Shown: in pieces, positions 1 to 8,706 of the stretch
Layout: each line of letters begins with the position of its first letter
Position numbering within the stretch: the first letter of the stretch is position 1
Assembly: GCA_963792915.1 (NCBI GenBank)
Contig: CAWBYD010000008.1
Span: forward strand, 62,001 to 126,000
Source: Solirubrobacter sp963792915
GTDB lineage: Bacteria > Actinomycetota > Thermoleophilia > Solirubrobacterales > Solirubrobacteraceae
Length of the DNA stretch: 64,000 bases
Reading direction: 5' to 3'
Notes under the pieces: model-generated
Told to the model about the DNA's origin: nothing
The model's database searches: none
What the model saw: the letters and a program-made list of their open reading frames with translations, nothing else
Program-made: the position numbers and the translations under genes

Positions 1-2
1 TG

Positions 3-248
3 AGGCCCACCTCGAGCCTCGCGTGGCGGTCGGTCAGCGACGCGACGGCGGGCAGCACGAGCGCCTTGATCGCGGAGGCGAAGCCGGCCAGGCGCACGCG
101 CCCGGCGGCCGGCGAGGTCAGCGGCTTCGCACCGCCCGGCGACATCCACCGCGTGCACAACACGTCAGACACCACCGCGATCTCGATCCACATCTACGGC
201 ACGGACGTCACGCGCATCGGCTCGAGCGTGCGCCGCTACTACGACTGA
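3..248 (+). CDS. Cysteine dioxygenase-type cupin, C-terminal part (cut by window edge)
   Basis: The reading frame is open from the left edge and ends at TGA 246-248. The last 45 residues read as the end of the cysteine-dioxygenase-like cupin fold: GDIHRV followed by SIHIYG, in which the His residues belong to the metal-binding beta barrel, and a typical C-terminal tail. In this family a mononuclear iron enzyme oxidises a thiol or a related small substrate in the cytoplasm. The N-terminal half, which would carry the HxH motif, lies outside the window, so the exact substrate cannot be named. A TTG at 66 is inside the fold and is unlikely to be the start. Confidence 0.6.
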   Translation, partial: RPTSSLAWRSVSDATAGSTSALIAEAKPARRTRPAAGEVSGFAPPGDIHRVHNTSDTTAISIHIYGTDVTRIGSSVRRYYD

Positions 249-357
249 CACACCCGACACCAGCTTGGACTTCGAGCATCGGCGTCGTCGCGTGGCTGGG
301 TAACTCGGTGTGCGCCGCGCGGAGCGGCTGACATCGCGGCGTAACGGCGAGATGCGC

Positions 358-383
358 GGCGCCGGCCGCCTCCAGCCGGCGCC
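358..383 (-). terminator. GC-rich hairpin after the GH51 gene
   Basis: GGCGCCGGC (358-366) and GCCGGCGCC (375-383) form a perfect 9-bp stem with an 8-base loop, 13 bases beyond the stop of the leftward GH51 gene. There is no T run, so it is a terminator-like hairpin rather than a classical intrinsic terminator. Confidence 0.5.
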
Positions 384-396
384 TGCGCTGTGCGGC

Positions 397-3300
397 CTAT
401 GGGTTGGTGGTGGACAGCGTGAAGGTCAGCGTCTTGCTGTAGCTGCCCGTCCGCAGCGCGTCGTTGGCGCCGATGTGCTGCCCGAACGTCAGCGTGGCCA
501 CGTCGTTGCTCACGGGTCCGCTGTAGGTCTTGCCGACCGCCGGCAGCGGCGAGCCGCCGAGGGTCAGAGGGGACGGCAGCGAGAACGTACCGTTGACCAG
601 ATGGCCGGTCGCGGTCGGGCTCGGATCGGCCACGGACAGCGTCGCGTCGCCGGCCGTCGAGATGACGTTGGCGGTCGTCGTGGCGCTGTAGTCGTTGGCC
701 ACACCGGGCGTGAACGCGCCGAAGCTCGCCGCCGTGCCCAGCGTCAGCGAGAGGGTGGCCGGCACGGAGCCGCCGACGTCACCCGAGGCCGAGACCTCGG
801 GGGTCAGCGTGATCACGGTCAGCGAGTTGGACGGCGCGGTGTAGCTGAACACGCCGTTGGTGCCGGTGAGCGTCGAGGTCTTCGGGACCACGTGGTATTG
901 GTCGGCGAGGCTGTCGCCGGCGTTGGGATCCGGGTCGGAGAGCACCTCGAGCTTGGCCGTCGAGAGGTTCGTGCCGGTGAACGTCAACGTGGTCGGCTTG
1001 TCGGTGGTGCCGGGATTGACGAGCTTGGTGTAGATCCTCCCGGTCGCGCTGTCGACCGTGCTCGAGGAGAACAGCCCGCTGCCGCTCGGCACGGTGACGG
1101 GCAGGACGTGGTCGCCGAGGTTGGTCGCGAACAGCTTCTGGACGTAGTACGACGTCGATCCCCAGCTGGTCTGCTGATCGAACCCGATCAGGTCGGGGTC
1201 CCATTGCTCGTGCCCGACGTAGTTGAACAGCGGCGCGTACGAGCTCATGGTCACGATGTCGGAATTGCGCTCCATGCCGGTCATGAACGCCGCCTCACCG
1301 AGTGAACGGCCGAGCGAGCCTGTCGGCGGGTTGGCGCCCTCACGATCGGCATACTCGCCGACGAATACCTTTGGACCGTTGCGGTCATAGCTGTCATAGC
1401 GATTTGCCTGCGCCTGGAACGTCGCCGAGGACTGGTAGTAGTGCTCGTCGATGACGTCCATCGGGCGGCTCGTGACGCGCGTGGTCGCCACCACCTTGAT
1501 CTGCGGATACGCCGCCTTGATCGCGTCGTAGAACATCGGATAGCGGTAGGCGTCGTACGACGCGGTCCCGCGGTTGAGGTTGTCCTCGTTGCCAACTTCG
1601 ATATACGGCGTCGGGTACGGCGCCGCGTGCCCGTTTGCGGCGCGCTTGGCGCCCCACGGCGTGTCAGTCCCGCCGATCATGTACTGGATCTCGTCGAGCG
1701 CATCCTGCACGTAGGGCCCCATCTGATCCTGCGGCACGATGTTCAACGACCCGCTACCGCCCAGGCTCTCACCGTCGAACACCCCGACCACCGGCGTCGC
1801 CCCCAGGTCCTCCGAGAGCCGCAGGAACTCATCCAGCCCAAGCCCGTCATCGTCCCAGTAGCCCCACGCGGCGTTCTGATGCCCCGGGCGCTGCTCGACC
1901 GGCCCGATCGTCTTCTTCCATTGCCAGCGCGTACCCCACGGATCATTGGCCGTGTAGTTGCCCTCGATGTAGTTGCCGCCCGGGAAGCGGAAGATCTTCG
2001 GGTGCATGTCCACCAGCTTCTGCACCAGATCGGGACGCAGGCCGTTCGGCTCGCCCTTATAGGTCGGCGGGAACAGCGACACGACCTGCAACCACACCGT
2101 CCCGGCCGCCGTGGCCGCGGTGCCGCCGCGATTGTCGACGCCGACGACCAGGCGGTTGGCGCTCGACGGCAGGCCGCCCGCGGGGACGGCCAGCGTGGTC
2201 GTGTAGTGCTTCCAGTCGGTGCTGAGCCCGCTGACCGTCGCGCTGGCGAACGTCTGCGAGCCGTCGGCCTTCTCGATGCTGACCGTCAGCGGGCTGGTGA
2301 ACCCGTCACCGGCCTTCGCCCAGAAGGACGCCGTGTAGGTCCGGCCGGGTGTGACCGGGATGCCGAAATACCCGCCGTTGGTCATCCCCACCCGCTGGCC
2401 GACGCTGAGCGCACCAATCTGCATCTTCAGAGAGCGGCTGAGCTGGTCGTTGAGCGGCGTCGTGGAGTCCAGCGATGCGCTCACCGAACCTCCACCATCG
2501 GACACGACCGTCCAGTCGCCGCCGTTGGTGACCTGAATCGTGGCGTCACGGTGACTGCCCGATGAATCGATCACGGTTGCCCCGCCGGGCTCGTCGAACC
2601 GGTACGATGCCACGTTGCCCGCACCGGGGGCGGTCTGCAGGGCCTGCACGTCGCTGTCGCTGAGCGCATGGTCATAGATCTGGAAGTCGTCGACCATCGC
2701 GTTCAGCAGCGGGTCGGACGCATACTGCGACTTGCCGATCCAGTTGCTGGTCGTGGCCCCGAGGTCCGCAGGGCTGAGCGTCATGTTGTTGTTGGTTGCG
2801 ACAAGCGCACCGTTGACGTAGAGCTTGCCGACGTTGCCTGCATGCGTGACCGTGAGGCTCGTCCACGTGTTCAGGACCAGCGCCGACGGCGCGTCGAGCC
2901 GCTGCTCTGATCCGTTGCCGCTCGCCGTGATCGCAAAGCGCGGCGTGGAGCCTGCGCTCGCGGTCAAGAACATGTTCGCCGTCTGGCCGGTCCCGAAGTC
3001 GAACACGCGCTGCCAGGTGCTGACGGCCTGCGGATTGACCCACGCCGAGATGGTGAAGTCGTGCAGGCCGTCGACCGTGCCGTTGGGCAACGCGACCGAC
3101 CGCAGCGAGCTGGTGCCGTTGAGCTTCACCGCGGTTCCGAACTTGCCCGCGACGCGCGTAGCGTCCGACGCGGTCGCCCACGACGTCGGCGTCGTGGGAT
3201 CCATGAAGGCGCGGTTGCGGACCTCCTCGGCGTACATGCCGCCGACGCCGCCGTAGTTGATCTCCTCGAAGAACGCTCCGTAGAGCTCCGGGCTCACCGC

Positions 3301-3444
3301 ATGGCCCGGATGGAAGGTGTCCACGCCGACATTGGTCTGAGCCTGGGCCGGAACGCGGCCCGCAAATATCGCCGCTGCCGCTACGAACAGCATCCGAGCC
3401 AACCCGCGGATCGCAACCAAGCGCGCCCGATAGATGACCACCAT
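397..3444 (-). CDS. Secreted GH51 alpha-L-arabinofuranosidase with inserted LamG domain
   Basis: 1015 aa. It should release arabinofuranosyl side chains from arabinoxylan or arabinan outside the cell. A signal peptide covers residues 1-36. GH51 N-terminal sequence (GAFFEEINYGG) lies at 55-66, a LamG-type jelly roll at about 95-272, and a further carbohydrate-binding-like sandwich at about 305-455. The GH51 barrel follows: FRFPGGNY (485-492), acid/base Glu620 in VGNED and nucleophile Glu697 in VGEYA. A module shared with the two neighbouring secreted enzymes fills about 890-1015. The ATG at 3444 is preceded by GGGGGAG, so it is preferred to an upstream in-frame start at 3477. The LamG block appears to interrupt the N-terminal sandwich. 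Family call sure; substrate inferred from context. Confidence 0.92.
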   Translation of the reverse strand: MVVIYRARLVAIRGLARMLFVAAAAIFAGRVPAQAQTNVGVDTFHPGHAVSPELYGAFFEEINYGGVGGMYAEEVRNRAFMDPTTPTSWATASDATRVAGKFGTAVKLNGTSSLRSVALPNGTVDGLHDFTISAWVNPQAVSTWQRVFDFGTGQTANMFLTASAGSTPRFAITASGNGSEQRLDAPSALVLNTWTSLTVTHAGNVGKLYVNGALVATNNNMTLSPADLGATTSNWIGKSQYASDPLLNAMVDDFQIYDHALSDSDVQALQTAPGAGNVASYRFDEPGGATVIDSSGSHRDATIQVTNGGDWTVVSDGGGSVSASLDSTTPLNDQLSRSLKMQIGALSVGQRVGMTNGGYFGIPVTPGRTYTASFWAKAGDGFTSPLTVSIEKADGSQTFASATVSGLSTDWKHYTTTLAVPAGGLPSSANRLVVGVDNRGGTAATAAGTVWLQVVSLFPPTYKGEPNGLRPDLVQKLVDMHPKIFRFPGGNYIEGNYTANDPWGTRWQWKKTIGPVEQRPGHQNAAWGYWDDDGLGLDEFLRLSEDLGATPVVGVFDGESLGGSGSLNIVPQDQMGPYVQDALDEIQYMIGGTDTPWGAKRAANGHAAPYPTPYIEVGNEDNLNRGTASYDAYRYPMFYDAIKAAYPQIKVVATTRVTSRPMDVIDEHYYQSSATFQAQANRYDSYDRNGPKVFVGEYADREGANPPTGSLGRSLGEAAFMTGMERNSDIVTMSSYAPLFNYVGHEQWDPDLIGFDQQTSWGSTSYYVQKLFATNLGDHVLPVTVPSGSGLFSSSTVDSATGRIYTKLVNPGTTDKPTTLTFTGTNLSTAKLEVLSDPDPNAGDSLADQYHVVPKTSTLTGTNGVFSYTAPSNSLTVITLTPEVSASGDVGGSVPATLSLTLGTAASFGAFTPGVANDYSATTTANVISTAGDATLSVADPSPTATGHLVNGTFSLPSPLTLGGSPLPAVGKTYSGPVSNDVATLTFGQHIGANDALRTGSYSKTLTFTLSTTNP

Positions 3445-3544
3445 TGAGTAGCTCCCCCTTCGTTGTTTCGCGCGCACCTCGGCGAGCGGCGAACCCCTGC
3501 ACCCCGCAAACGGGAGACGCGACGCTCAGCGGTCGCCCGCTTGA

Positions 3545-3558
3545 TGTGAGCGTTCACG
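3545..3558. promoter_or_regulatory. LacI-type operator-like palindrome
   Basis: TGTGAGCGTTCACG matches the LacI-family consensus TGTGAGCGCTCACA at 12 of 14 positions and has the central CpG usual for that family. It lies about 100 bp upstream of the GH51 start, in the divergent GH51/GH67 region. The binding protein is not known. Confidence 0.5.
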
Positions 3559-3696
3559 TGCGTAGACGCCCGACGAGGAACGGCTCGACGCGAGACGCAC
3601 CTCGCGAGCATCATCCGTGTTCCTCCCGTCTCGCGCGACGCTCCAGACGCCGCACCTCCCCGCATCGGACCACGCCTTCGTCGGCGCACCGATGGA

Positions 3697-3710
3697 CGTT
3701 AGCGCTCACA
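3697..3710. promoter_or_regulatory. Second LacI-type operator-like palindrome
   Basis: CGTTAGCGCTCACA matches the same consensus at 12 of 14 positions with a central CpG. It lies midway between the two divergent starts. With the site at 3545 it could serve one LacI-family repressor controlling both glycosidases. Confidence 0.5.
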
Positions 3711-3860
3711 TATGGAACGTGTCAAGCCGACAGCCGACCACCCTCGAGTCGACGATCACAGCGCGCGAGCGCGCTCCGAGAGCCAACCCCACGGCGGGCC
3801 TGGACGACGTTTGCGGAGCTTCATCAAATCGACTAGATTCTCATAACCGAATAATTTGCC

Positions 3861-3871
3861 TTGTCAGACAA
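3861..3871. promoter_or_regulatory. FadR/GntR-type operator upstream of the GH67 gene
   Basis: TTGTCAGACAA is a perfect 11-bp palindrome and fits the FadR-subfamily pattern TNGTNNNACNA exactly. It lies 77 bp before the GH67 start, and a FadR-type GntR regulator is encoded directly after that gene. The rest of 3445-3947 is non-coding divergent promoter DNA. Confidence 0.6.
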
Positions 3872-3947
3872 CGAACCTCGGTGGCCGGGCTCGCCTACAG
3901 GAGCCCGAGGGGGCGTGTTCGAGGCGTGCACGGAGAGGGGAGATGAC

Positions 3948-6900
3948 ATGGACCAGGAGAGGGGTCCGCACTCGATCGGGCGCGTTGGCCGGCTGGCGAT
4001 GGCCGTCGCGATCGCCCTTGTGCTGGCGGCAGGGCCGTCGACGGCGTCCGCAGCCGTCTCGGAGGACGCATACAGCGGGTCCGACCTGTGGCTGCACTAT
4101 GTGCCGGTCGACGACGCCGGCCTGCTTGCGCAGTACCGCAATGCCGTGACCGGGGTGATTGTCGAGCACCCGGACATCCATCCCGCGTATCGGCACACCG
4201 CCGACCTGGCGATGGAGACCGGCGCGAACGAGAAGTTGGCCGCCTCGACGCTGGAGGCGGCGCGGGACGAGCTCGTCCGAGGGCTCGGCACCCTGCTGGA
4301 CGAGTCGATCCCCGCGAGCGCGGGCGTGAGCGGCGGCGTGCCCGACGGGTCGGTGGTCGTGGGGACGCCCACGAGCTCGCCGATCGTGGCGCGGTATCTC
4401 ACCGGCGCCGACCTGGCCGCGACCGGCGACGACGGCTACGTCATCCGTTCGGTGTCCGATGGCGGCAGCCGCTTCACGGTCATCGCCGGCAAGACCGACC
4501 TCGGCGGGCTCTATGGGACGTTCGCGTTCCTGCGGCTGCTGCAGATGCACAGGCCGATCGTCGGCCTCGACGTCTCGTCCTCGCCAAAGGTGAACAACCG
4601 GCATCTCGACTACTGGGAGACCGAGCGTCTCTACGCCGGCAACAACGCCGCAGGCACCGGTGGGCTCAACGGGGAGACCGGGACGGTGTTCAATTTCGCC
4701 GCGACGGGCGCGAGTGCCGGGCGCAACCTGCCGGTGATCCTCGACCGCTACATCGTGGTGGCGCGAGCCCTCGCCTCGGTCGGCATCAACGGTATCGAGC
4801 TCAACAACGTCAACGCCAACAATGTCTATCTGACGCCCGCATACATCGCGCAGGAGGCGGCGCTCGCCGACGCGCTGCGCCCGTACGGGATCCGCATCTC
4901 CCTGGCGATCAACTACACGGCGCCGACCGACAGCCGGTTCGCCCCGGACACGCTGACCAGCCAGCAGCTCGACCCCAAGGGCGACGCGTTCCGCGGCTGG
5001 TGGAACCGCAAGGCCCAGCAACTGCAGGCGTCGATCCCGGACTTCATGGGTTTCACCGTCAAAGCCAACTCCGAAGGACAGCCCGGTCCACAGGACTTCG
5101 GCGATGACCACGGCGACGGTGCCAATGGCATGGCAGCGGCAGTCGCGCCGCTGGGGATGAAGATCTTCTGGCGCACCTTCGTCTACAACGCCGACGTCGA
5201 CGAGGACCGCCTCAAGCGAGCTTATCTGGAGTTCGGCTACATCGACGACGAGCCGCAGCCGGACGGTACGACCGGACGCTTTGCGAAGAACGTCTTCCTC
5301 CAGACCAAGAACGGACCGCTGGACTACCAGGCCCGGGAGCCGTTCAATCCCATGTTCGGGCGCATGGAGAACACCAACCAGGCCATCGAGCTGCAGGTCA
5401 CACAGGAATACACCGGACAGAACAAGATGCTCGACTACCTCGCGCCGATGTGGGAGGAAGCGCTGAGGTCCGACACCTACGCGACCGACAAGTTCGGGCT
5501 TCTCCTCCCCAATCGGCTGGTGGGCAACGTCGTGGACGGCACCGCTCAGGGCCAGCGGGACACGGCGATCGTGGGCGTGGCCAACCTCGGCAACGCCGAC
5601 GACCTGACCGGGCACCAGTTCTCCCAGGCGAACCTATACGCGTTCGGGCGCCTCGCCTGGGACTGGACGCAGGGCTCGCAGGCGATCGCTGAGGAGTGGA
5701 CGCGCATGACCTGGGGCAACGACCCCCGGGTGGTCGACACGATCGTGAAGATGATGATGGGCTCGCGCGAGGCGGTGGCGAGCTACGAGGCGCCGCTGGG
5801 CATAGCTCACCAGATGCGCTCCAGCGACCACTACGGCCCGAACCCCGCCGAGTGGTTCCAGCGCGACGAATGGAGCCCGGTGTACTACAACAAGGCCGAC
5901 AGCGCGGGGCTCGGCTACGACCGATCCGCGACGGGCAGCAACTTCGTCGCCCAGTACTTCCCGACGCTCGCCCAGCGCTACGGGAACATCGCGACCACGC
6001 CCGAGAACCTGCTCATGTGGTTTCACCACGTGCCGTGGGACTACCGCATGAATGACGGCAAGACCTTCTGGGACGAGCTCGTCTACCGCTATCAGATGGG
6101 CGTCCAGTACGTGACGTGGATGCGGGAGGCGTGGGACTCGCTGCAGCCCTATGTCGGCGCCCGCCGGTTCGCGGAGGTCAAGGCCAAGCTGGCGACCAAC
6201 GAGACCGATGCTGCCAGCTGGCGCGACACCGACGTCGGCTACTGGAGTGAGTTCAGCCGACGCGAGGTCCCAGTCGATCACGGGCCGCTGTCGGCCAAGA
6301 TCGTGGTGGGCGGCAAGGAGATCGGCGGCTTCAACCTCTCGTCGGCGTCCTACACCGTGCCGATCGCCGCCGGCGGCTCTCCGACGATCACCGACGTCAT
6401 CCCCGCCGATCCCGCGGCCAGCTATCAGATCGTCTCCCAGGCCGACGGCGTCCCCGGGCAGGCCGTGGTCAAGGTCACCAAGACCGACTTCTTCGGGCCG
6501 ATCGTGAAGAACTACGTGTTCAACTTCGTCAGCGACACCACGCTCAAGCGTCTGACCGTCAACGGCACCGCGCTGGCGGCCCTGAAGCCCGGCGTGCTGA
6601 GCTACAACGCGGTTCTGCCGGGCTATCTGGATTCCGTCGCGAAGGTGCAGGCGGCAGCCGACGACCCGGCCGCGACCGTCGCGATCAAGCAGGCGAGCTC
6701 TCCTACCGGACAGGCGACGGTCACCGTCAGCAACGGCGGCGCGTCCTCGGTATACACGGTGAATCTCGACACCGCCATCACGGGCAGCGACGAGTTCGAC
6801 GAGCCGGCGCTGGGGTCCCAATGGCACCTGGTGAGGCCCGACGCCGCCCGCTGGCGGCTGTCGAACGGGTCACTGGTCATCACGTCGCAGAGCGGCGACC

Positions 6901-7847
6901 TGCAAGGCAACACCAACACGGCGAAGAACATCGCGTTGCAGAGCGTCAACGGTGACTGGACCGCCGAGTCCAAGCTCGTGTTCTCCCGGCCGCTGGCCAA
7001 CAACAACGAGCAAGGCGGGATCGTCGCGTACGGCGACGACAACAACTATGTCAAGCTCGCGTGGGAGATGAGCAGCGTCACGCAGGAGGTCAACAAGCTG
7101 CGCCTCGTCGTCCTGCGCGAGCAGGGCGGAACGGCGACCACCGCGTTCCAGATCACCGGCGCCGACGCGCAGCGGATCGTCGGCGCGGACGGCGCGATCT
7201 GGCTGCGGCTCGCGAAGCTGGGCACCAGCTTCAAGGCCTACTACTCGACCGACGGCAGCGTGTGGAGGTACGTCGGGACGACGACCCTCAACGTCGAGCC
7301 GGCACAGGCGGGCATGGTGGCGTTCAACCGCGGCGGCACCGCGACCGACCTCAACGTCGCGTTCGACTACTTCCGCCTCCGAAGCGAGGGCGATGCGGTG
7401 CCGGCCGCGACGACGACCGACGCCGAGGTGGGCGGATCGGTGCCGGCGACGCTGTCGCTCGCGCTCGGCGCGCCGGCGAGCTTCGGCGCGTTCGTGCCGG
7501 GCGTGGACCGCGACTACACGGCGTCGACGACGGCCGGCGTGATCTCGACGGCGGGAGACGCGACGCTTTCGATCTCCGATCCGAGCGGGGCCGATCCGGG
7601 CCGGCTCGTGAATGGAACGTTCGCGCTCGCCCAGCCGCTGCAGGCCCAAGCCTCGAGTCCAGCCGCCACCGGGGCGGCGTTCGCGCCCGTTGGGGCAACT
7701 CCGACCACGATTCTCAGCTACGCCGGGCCGGCGAGCAACGACGCGGTCGCGATCGGGTTCAGACAGTCGATCGGTCGGACCGAGCCGCTGCGTACGGGCG
7801 CCTACGCCAAGACGCTCACGTTCACGCTCTCCACGATCGACCCGTAG
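3948..7847 (+). CDS. Secreted multidomain GH67 alpha-glucuronidase
   Basis: 1299 aa. GH67 enzymes remove 4-O-methyl-glucuronic acid from the end of xylo-oligosaccharides. A signal peptide is followed by the GH67 N-terminal domain (about 45-160) and the TIM barrel. Barrel signatures are GFTVKANSEGQPGP (about 365-380), a conserved Asp in GDDHGDGAN (about 387) and a Glu in NGPLDYQAREP (about 464), then the helical C domain to about 790. Extra modules follow: a cadherin-like sandwich (about 860-940), a DUF1349-like concanavalin fold (about 945-1145), and the C-terminal module shared with the GH51 and GH95-like proteins. The ATG at 3948 is chosen because AGGGGAG precedes it and a signal peptide follows; a TTG at 3861 is part of an operator. 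GH67 enzymes are often intracellular, so export with three extra modules is unusual. Confidence 0.93.
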   Translation: MDQERGPHSIGRVGRLAMAVAIALVLAAGPSTASAAVSEDAYSGSDLWLHYVPVDDAGLLAQYRNAVTGVIVEHPDIHPAYRHTADLAMETGANEKLAASTLEAARDELVRGLGTLLDESIPASAGVSGGVPDGSVVVGTPTSSPIVARYLTGADLAATGDDGYVIRSVSDGGSRFTVIAGKTDLGGLYGTFAFLRLLQMHRPIVGLDVSSSPKVNNRHLDYWETERLYAGNNAAGTGGLNGETGTVFNFAATGASAGRNLPVILDRYIVVARALASVGINGIELNNVNANNVYLTPAYIAQEAALADALRPYGIRISLAINYTAPTDSRFAPDTLTSQQLDPKGDAFRGWWNRKAQQLQASIPDFMGFTVKANSEGQPGPQDFGDDHGDGANGMAAAVAPLGMKIFWRTFVYNADVDEDRLKRAYLEFGYIDDEPQPDGTTGRFAKNVFLQTKNGPLDYQAREPFNPMFGRMENTNQAIELQVTQEYTGQNKMLDYLAPMWEEALRSDTYATDKFGLLLPNRLVGNVVDGTAQGQRDTAIVGVANLGNADDLTGHQFSQANLYAFGRLAWDWTQGSQAIAEEWTRMTWGNDPRVVDTIVKMMMGSREAVASYEAPLGIAHQMRSSDHYGPNPAEWFQRDEWSPVYYNKADSAGLGYDRSATGSNFVAQYFPTLAQRYGNIATTPENLLMWFHHVPWDYRMNDGKTFWDELVYRYQMGVQYVTWMREAWDSLQPYVGARRFAEVKAKLATNETDAASWRDTDVGYWSEFSRREVPVDHGPLSAKIVVGGKEIGGFNLSSASYTVPIAAGGSPTITDVIPADPAASYQIVSQADGVPGQAVVKVTKTDFFGPIVKNYVFNFVSDTTLKRLTVNGTALAALKPGVLSYNAVLPGYLDSVAKVQAAADDPAATVAIKQASSPTGQATVTVSNGGASSVYTVNLDTAITGSDEFDEPALGSQWHLVRPDAARWRLSNGSLVITSQSGDLQGNTNTAKNIALQSVNGDWTAESKLVFSRPLANNNEQGGIVAYGDDNNYVKLAWEMSSVTQEVNKLRLVVLREQGGTATTAFQITGADAQRIVGADGAIWLRLAKLGTSFKAYYSTDGSVWRYVGTTTLNVEPAQAGMVAFNRGGTATDLNVAFDYFRLRSEGDAVPAATTTDAEVGGSVPATLSLALGAPASFGAFVPGVDRDYTASTTAGVISTAGDATLSISDPSGADPGRLVNGTFALAQPLQAQASSPAATGAAFAPVGATPTTILSYAGPASNDAVAIGFRQSIGRTEPLRTGAYAKTLTFTLSTIDP

Positions 7848-7860
7848 ACGACGGTGACGT

Positions 7861-7886
7861 CGCCCCGGTGCTCAGGCGCCGGGGCG
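7861..7886 (+). terminator. Strong hairpin between GH67 and gntR
   Basis: CGCCCCGGTGC pairs with GCGCCGGGGCG around the loop TCAG: an 11-bp stem with one G-U pair, 13 bases after the GH67 stop. It has no T run. It may reduce read-through into the regulator gene. Confidence 0.6.
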
Positions 7887-7924
7887 AGAAGCCCGGTTCC
7901 GTCTGCCTCGCCACACTGGTGACC

Positions 7925-8629
7925 GTGGAGCAGCCGCGAATCAGCCTCACGCAGGCCGCCATCGACGAGATCAAGGGGATGATCGTCCGTGGCGAGCTGC
8001 GGCCTGGCGACCGACTTCCCAAGGAAAGTGAGCTGGCGTCGCGGTTGGGTCTGTCGCGCGGCTCGCTGCGGGAGGCGGTTCGTGGGCTGGCGCTCGTGCG
8101 CGTCCTCGAGGTGCGCCAGGGCGATGGCACCTACGTCACGAGCTTGGAGCCCGAGCTGCTGCTGCAGTCGCTGAGCTTCTTCACCGAGCTCCATCAGGAG
8201 GCGACGCTGCTCCAGATCCTCGAGGCGCGGCGGATGCTGGAGGCCGGCGCGGCCGCACTCGCGGCGCATTTCGCGACACCGGAGGAGCTCGCGGAGCTCG
8301 AGCGTCTGGTCGAGGGCATGGCGGCCTGCGAGACCGAGGAGGCGTTCGTCGAGAACGATCTCGCGTTTCACCGGACGATCGCCCTCTCATCCCGCAACGG
8401 GGTCGTGGTCGCGTTGCTCGACAATCTCTCGAGCCGGACGACGCGGGCACGCGTGTGGCGCGGCATCACCGAGGCCGGCGCCAACGAGCGCACCATTCGG
8501 GAGCACCGCGCGATCTACGAAGCGCTCGCCGCTCATCGCGCGGACGTCGCGTCGGCGGTGATCACCGCGCATATCGCGGGGGTCGAGTCCTGGTTGCACC
8601 ACGCCGCCCCTGAGGGCGATTTCGACTAG
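7925..8629 (+). CDS. GntR-family regulator, FadR subfamily
   Basis: 234 aa. The winged helix covers about residues 8-75 (PGDRLPKESELASRLGLSRG), followed by an all-helical FCD effector domain. Likely metal-ligating residues of the FCD fold are visible: Asp and His in NDLAFH (about 143-147), His in EHRAIYEAL (about 193) and His in TAHI (about 216). It starts 77 bp after the GH67 gene; GTG 7919 and GTG 7925 are both possible starts with no clear ribosome-binding site. Members of this subfamily often sense glucuronate or related sugar acids, which fits the GH67 neighbour and the operator before it. The effector is an inference. Confidence 0.85.
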   Translation: MEQPRISLTQAAIDEIKGMIVRGELRPGDRLPKESELASRLGLSRGSLREAVRGLALVRVLEVRQGDGTYVTSLEPELLLQSLSFFTELHQEATLLQILEARRMLEAGAAALAAHFATPEELAELERLVEGMAACETEEAFVENDLAFHRTIALSSRNGVVVALLDNLSSRTTRARVWRGITEAGANERTIREHRAIYEALAAHRADVASAVITAHIAGVESWLHHAAPEGDFD

Positions 8630-8671
8630 CACGGACGTACAGACGTCGCAAGCCCGGAAGGCTGCTCCGGC

Positions 8672-8695
8672 CCCGCCGGCGGAGTGCCCGGCGGG
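8672..8695. terminator. Hairpin between convergent gntR and GH95-like genes
   Basis: CCCGCCGG (8672-8679) and CCGGCGGG (8688-8695) form a perfect 8-bp stem. It sits between the convergent 3' ends at 8629 and 8707, so it could stop transcription in both directions. Confidence 0.5.
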
Positions 8696-8706
8696 ACCGG
8701 GGCGGG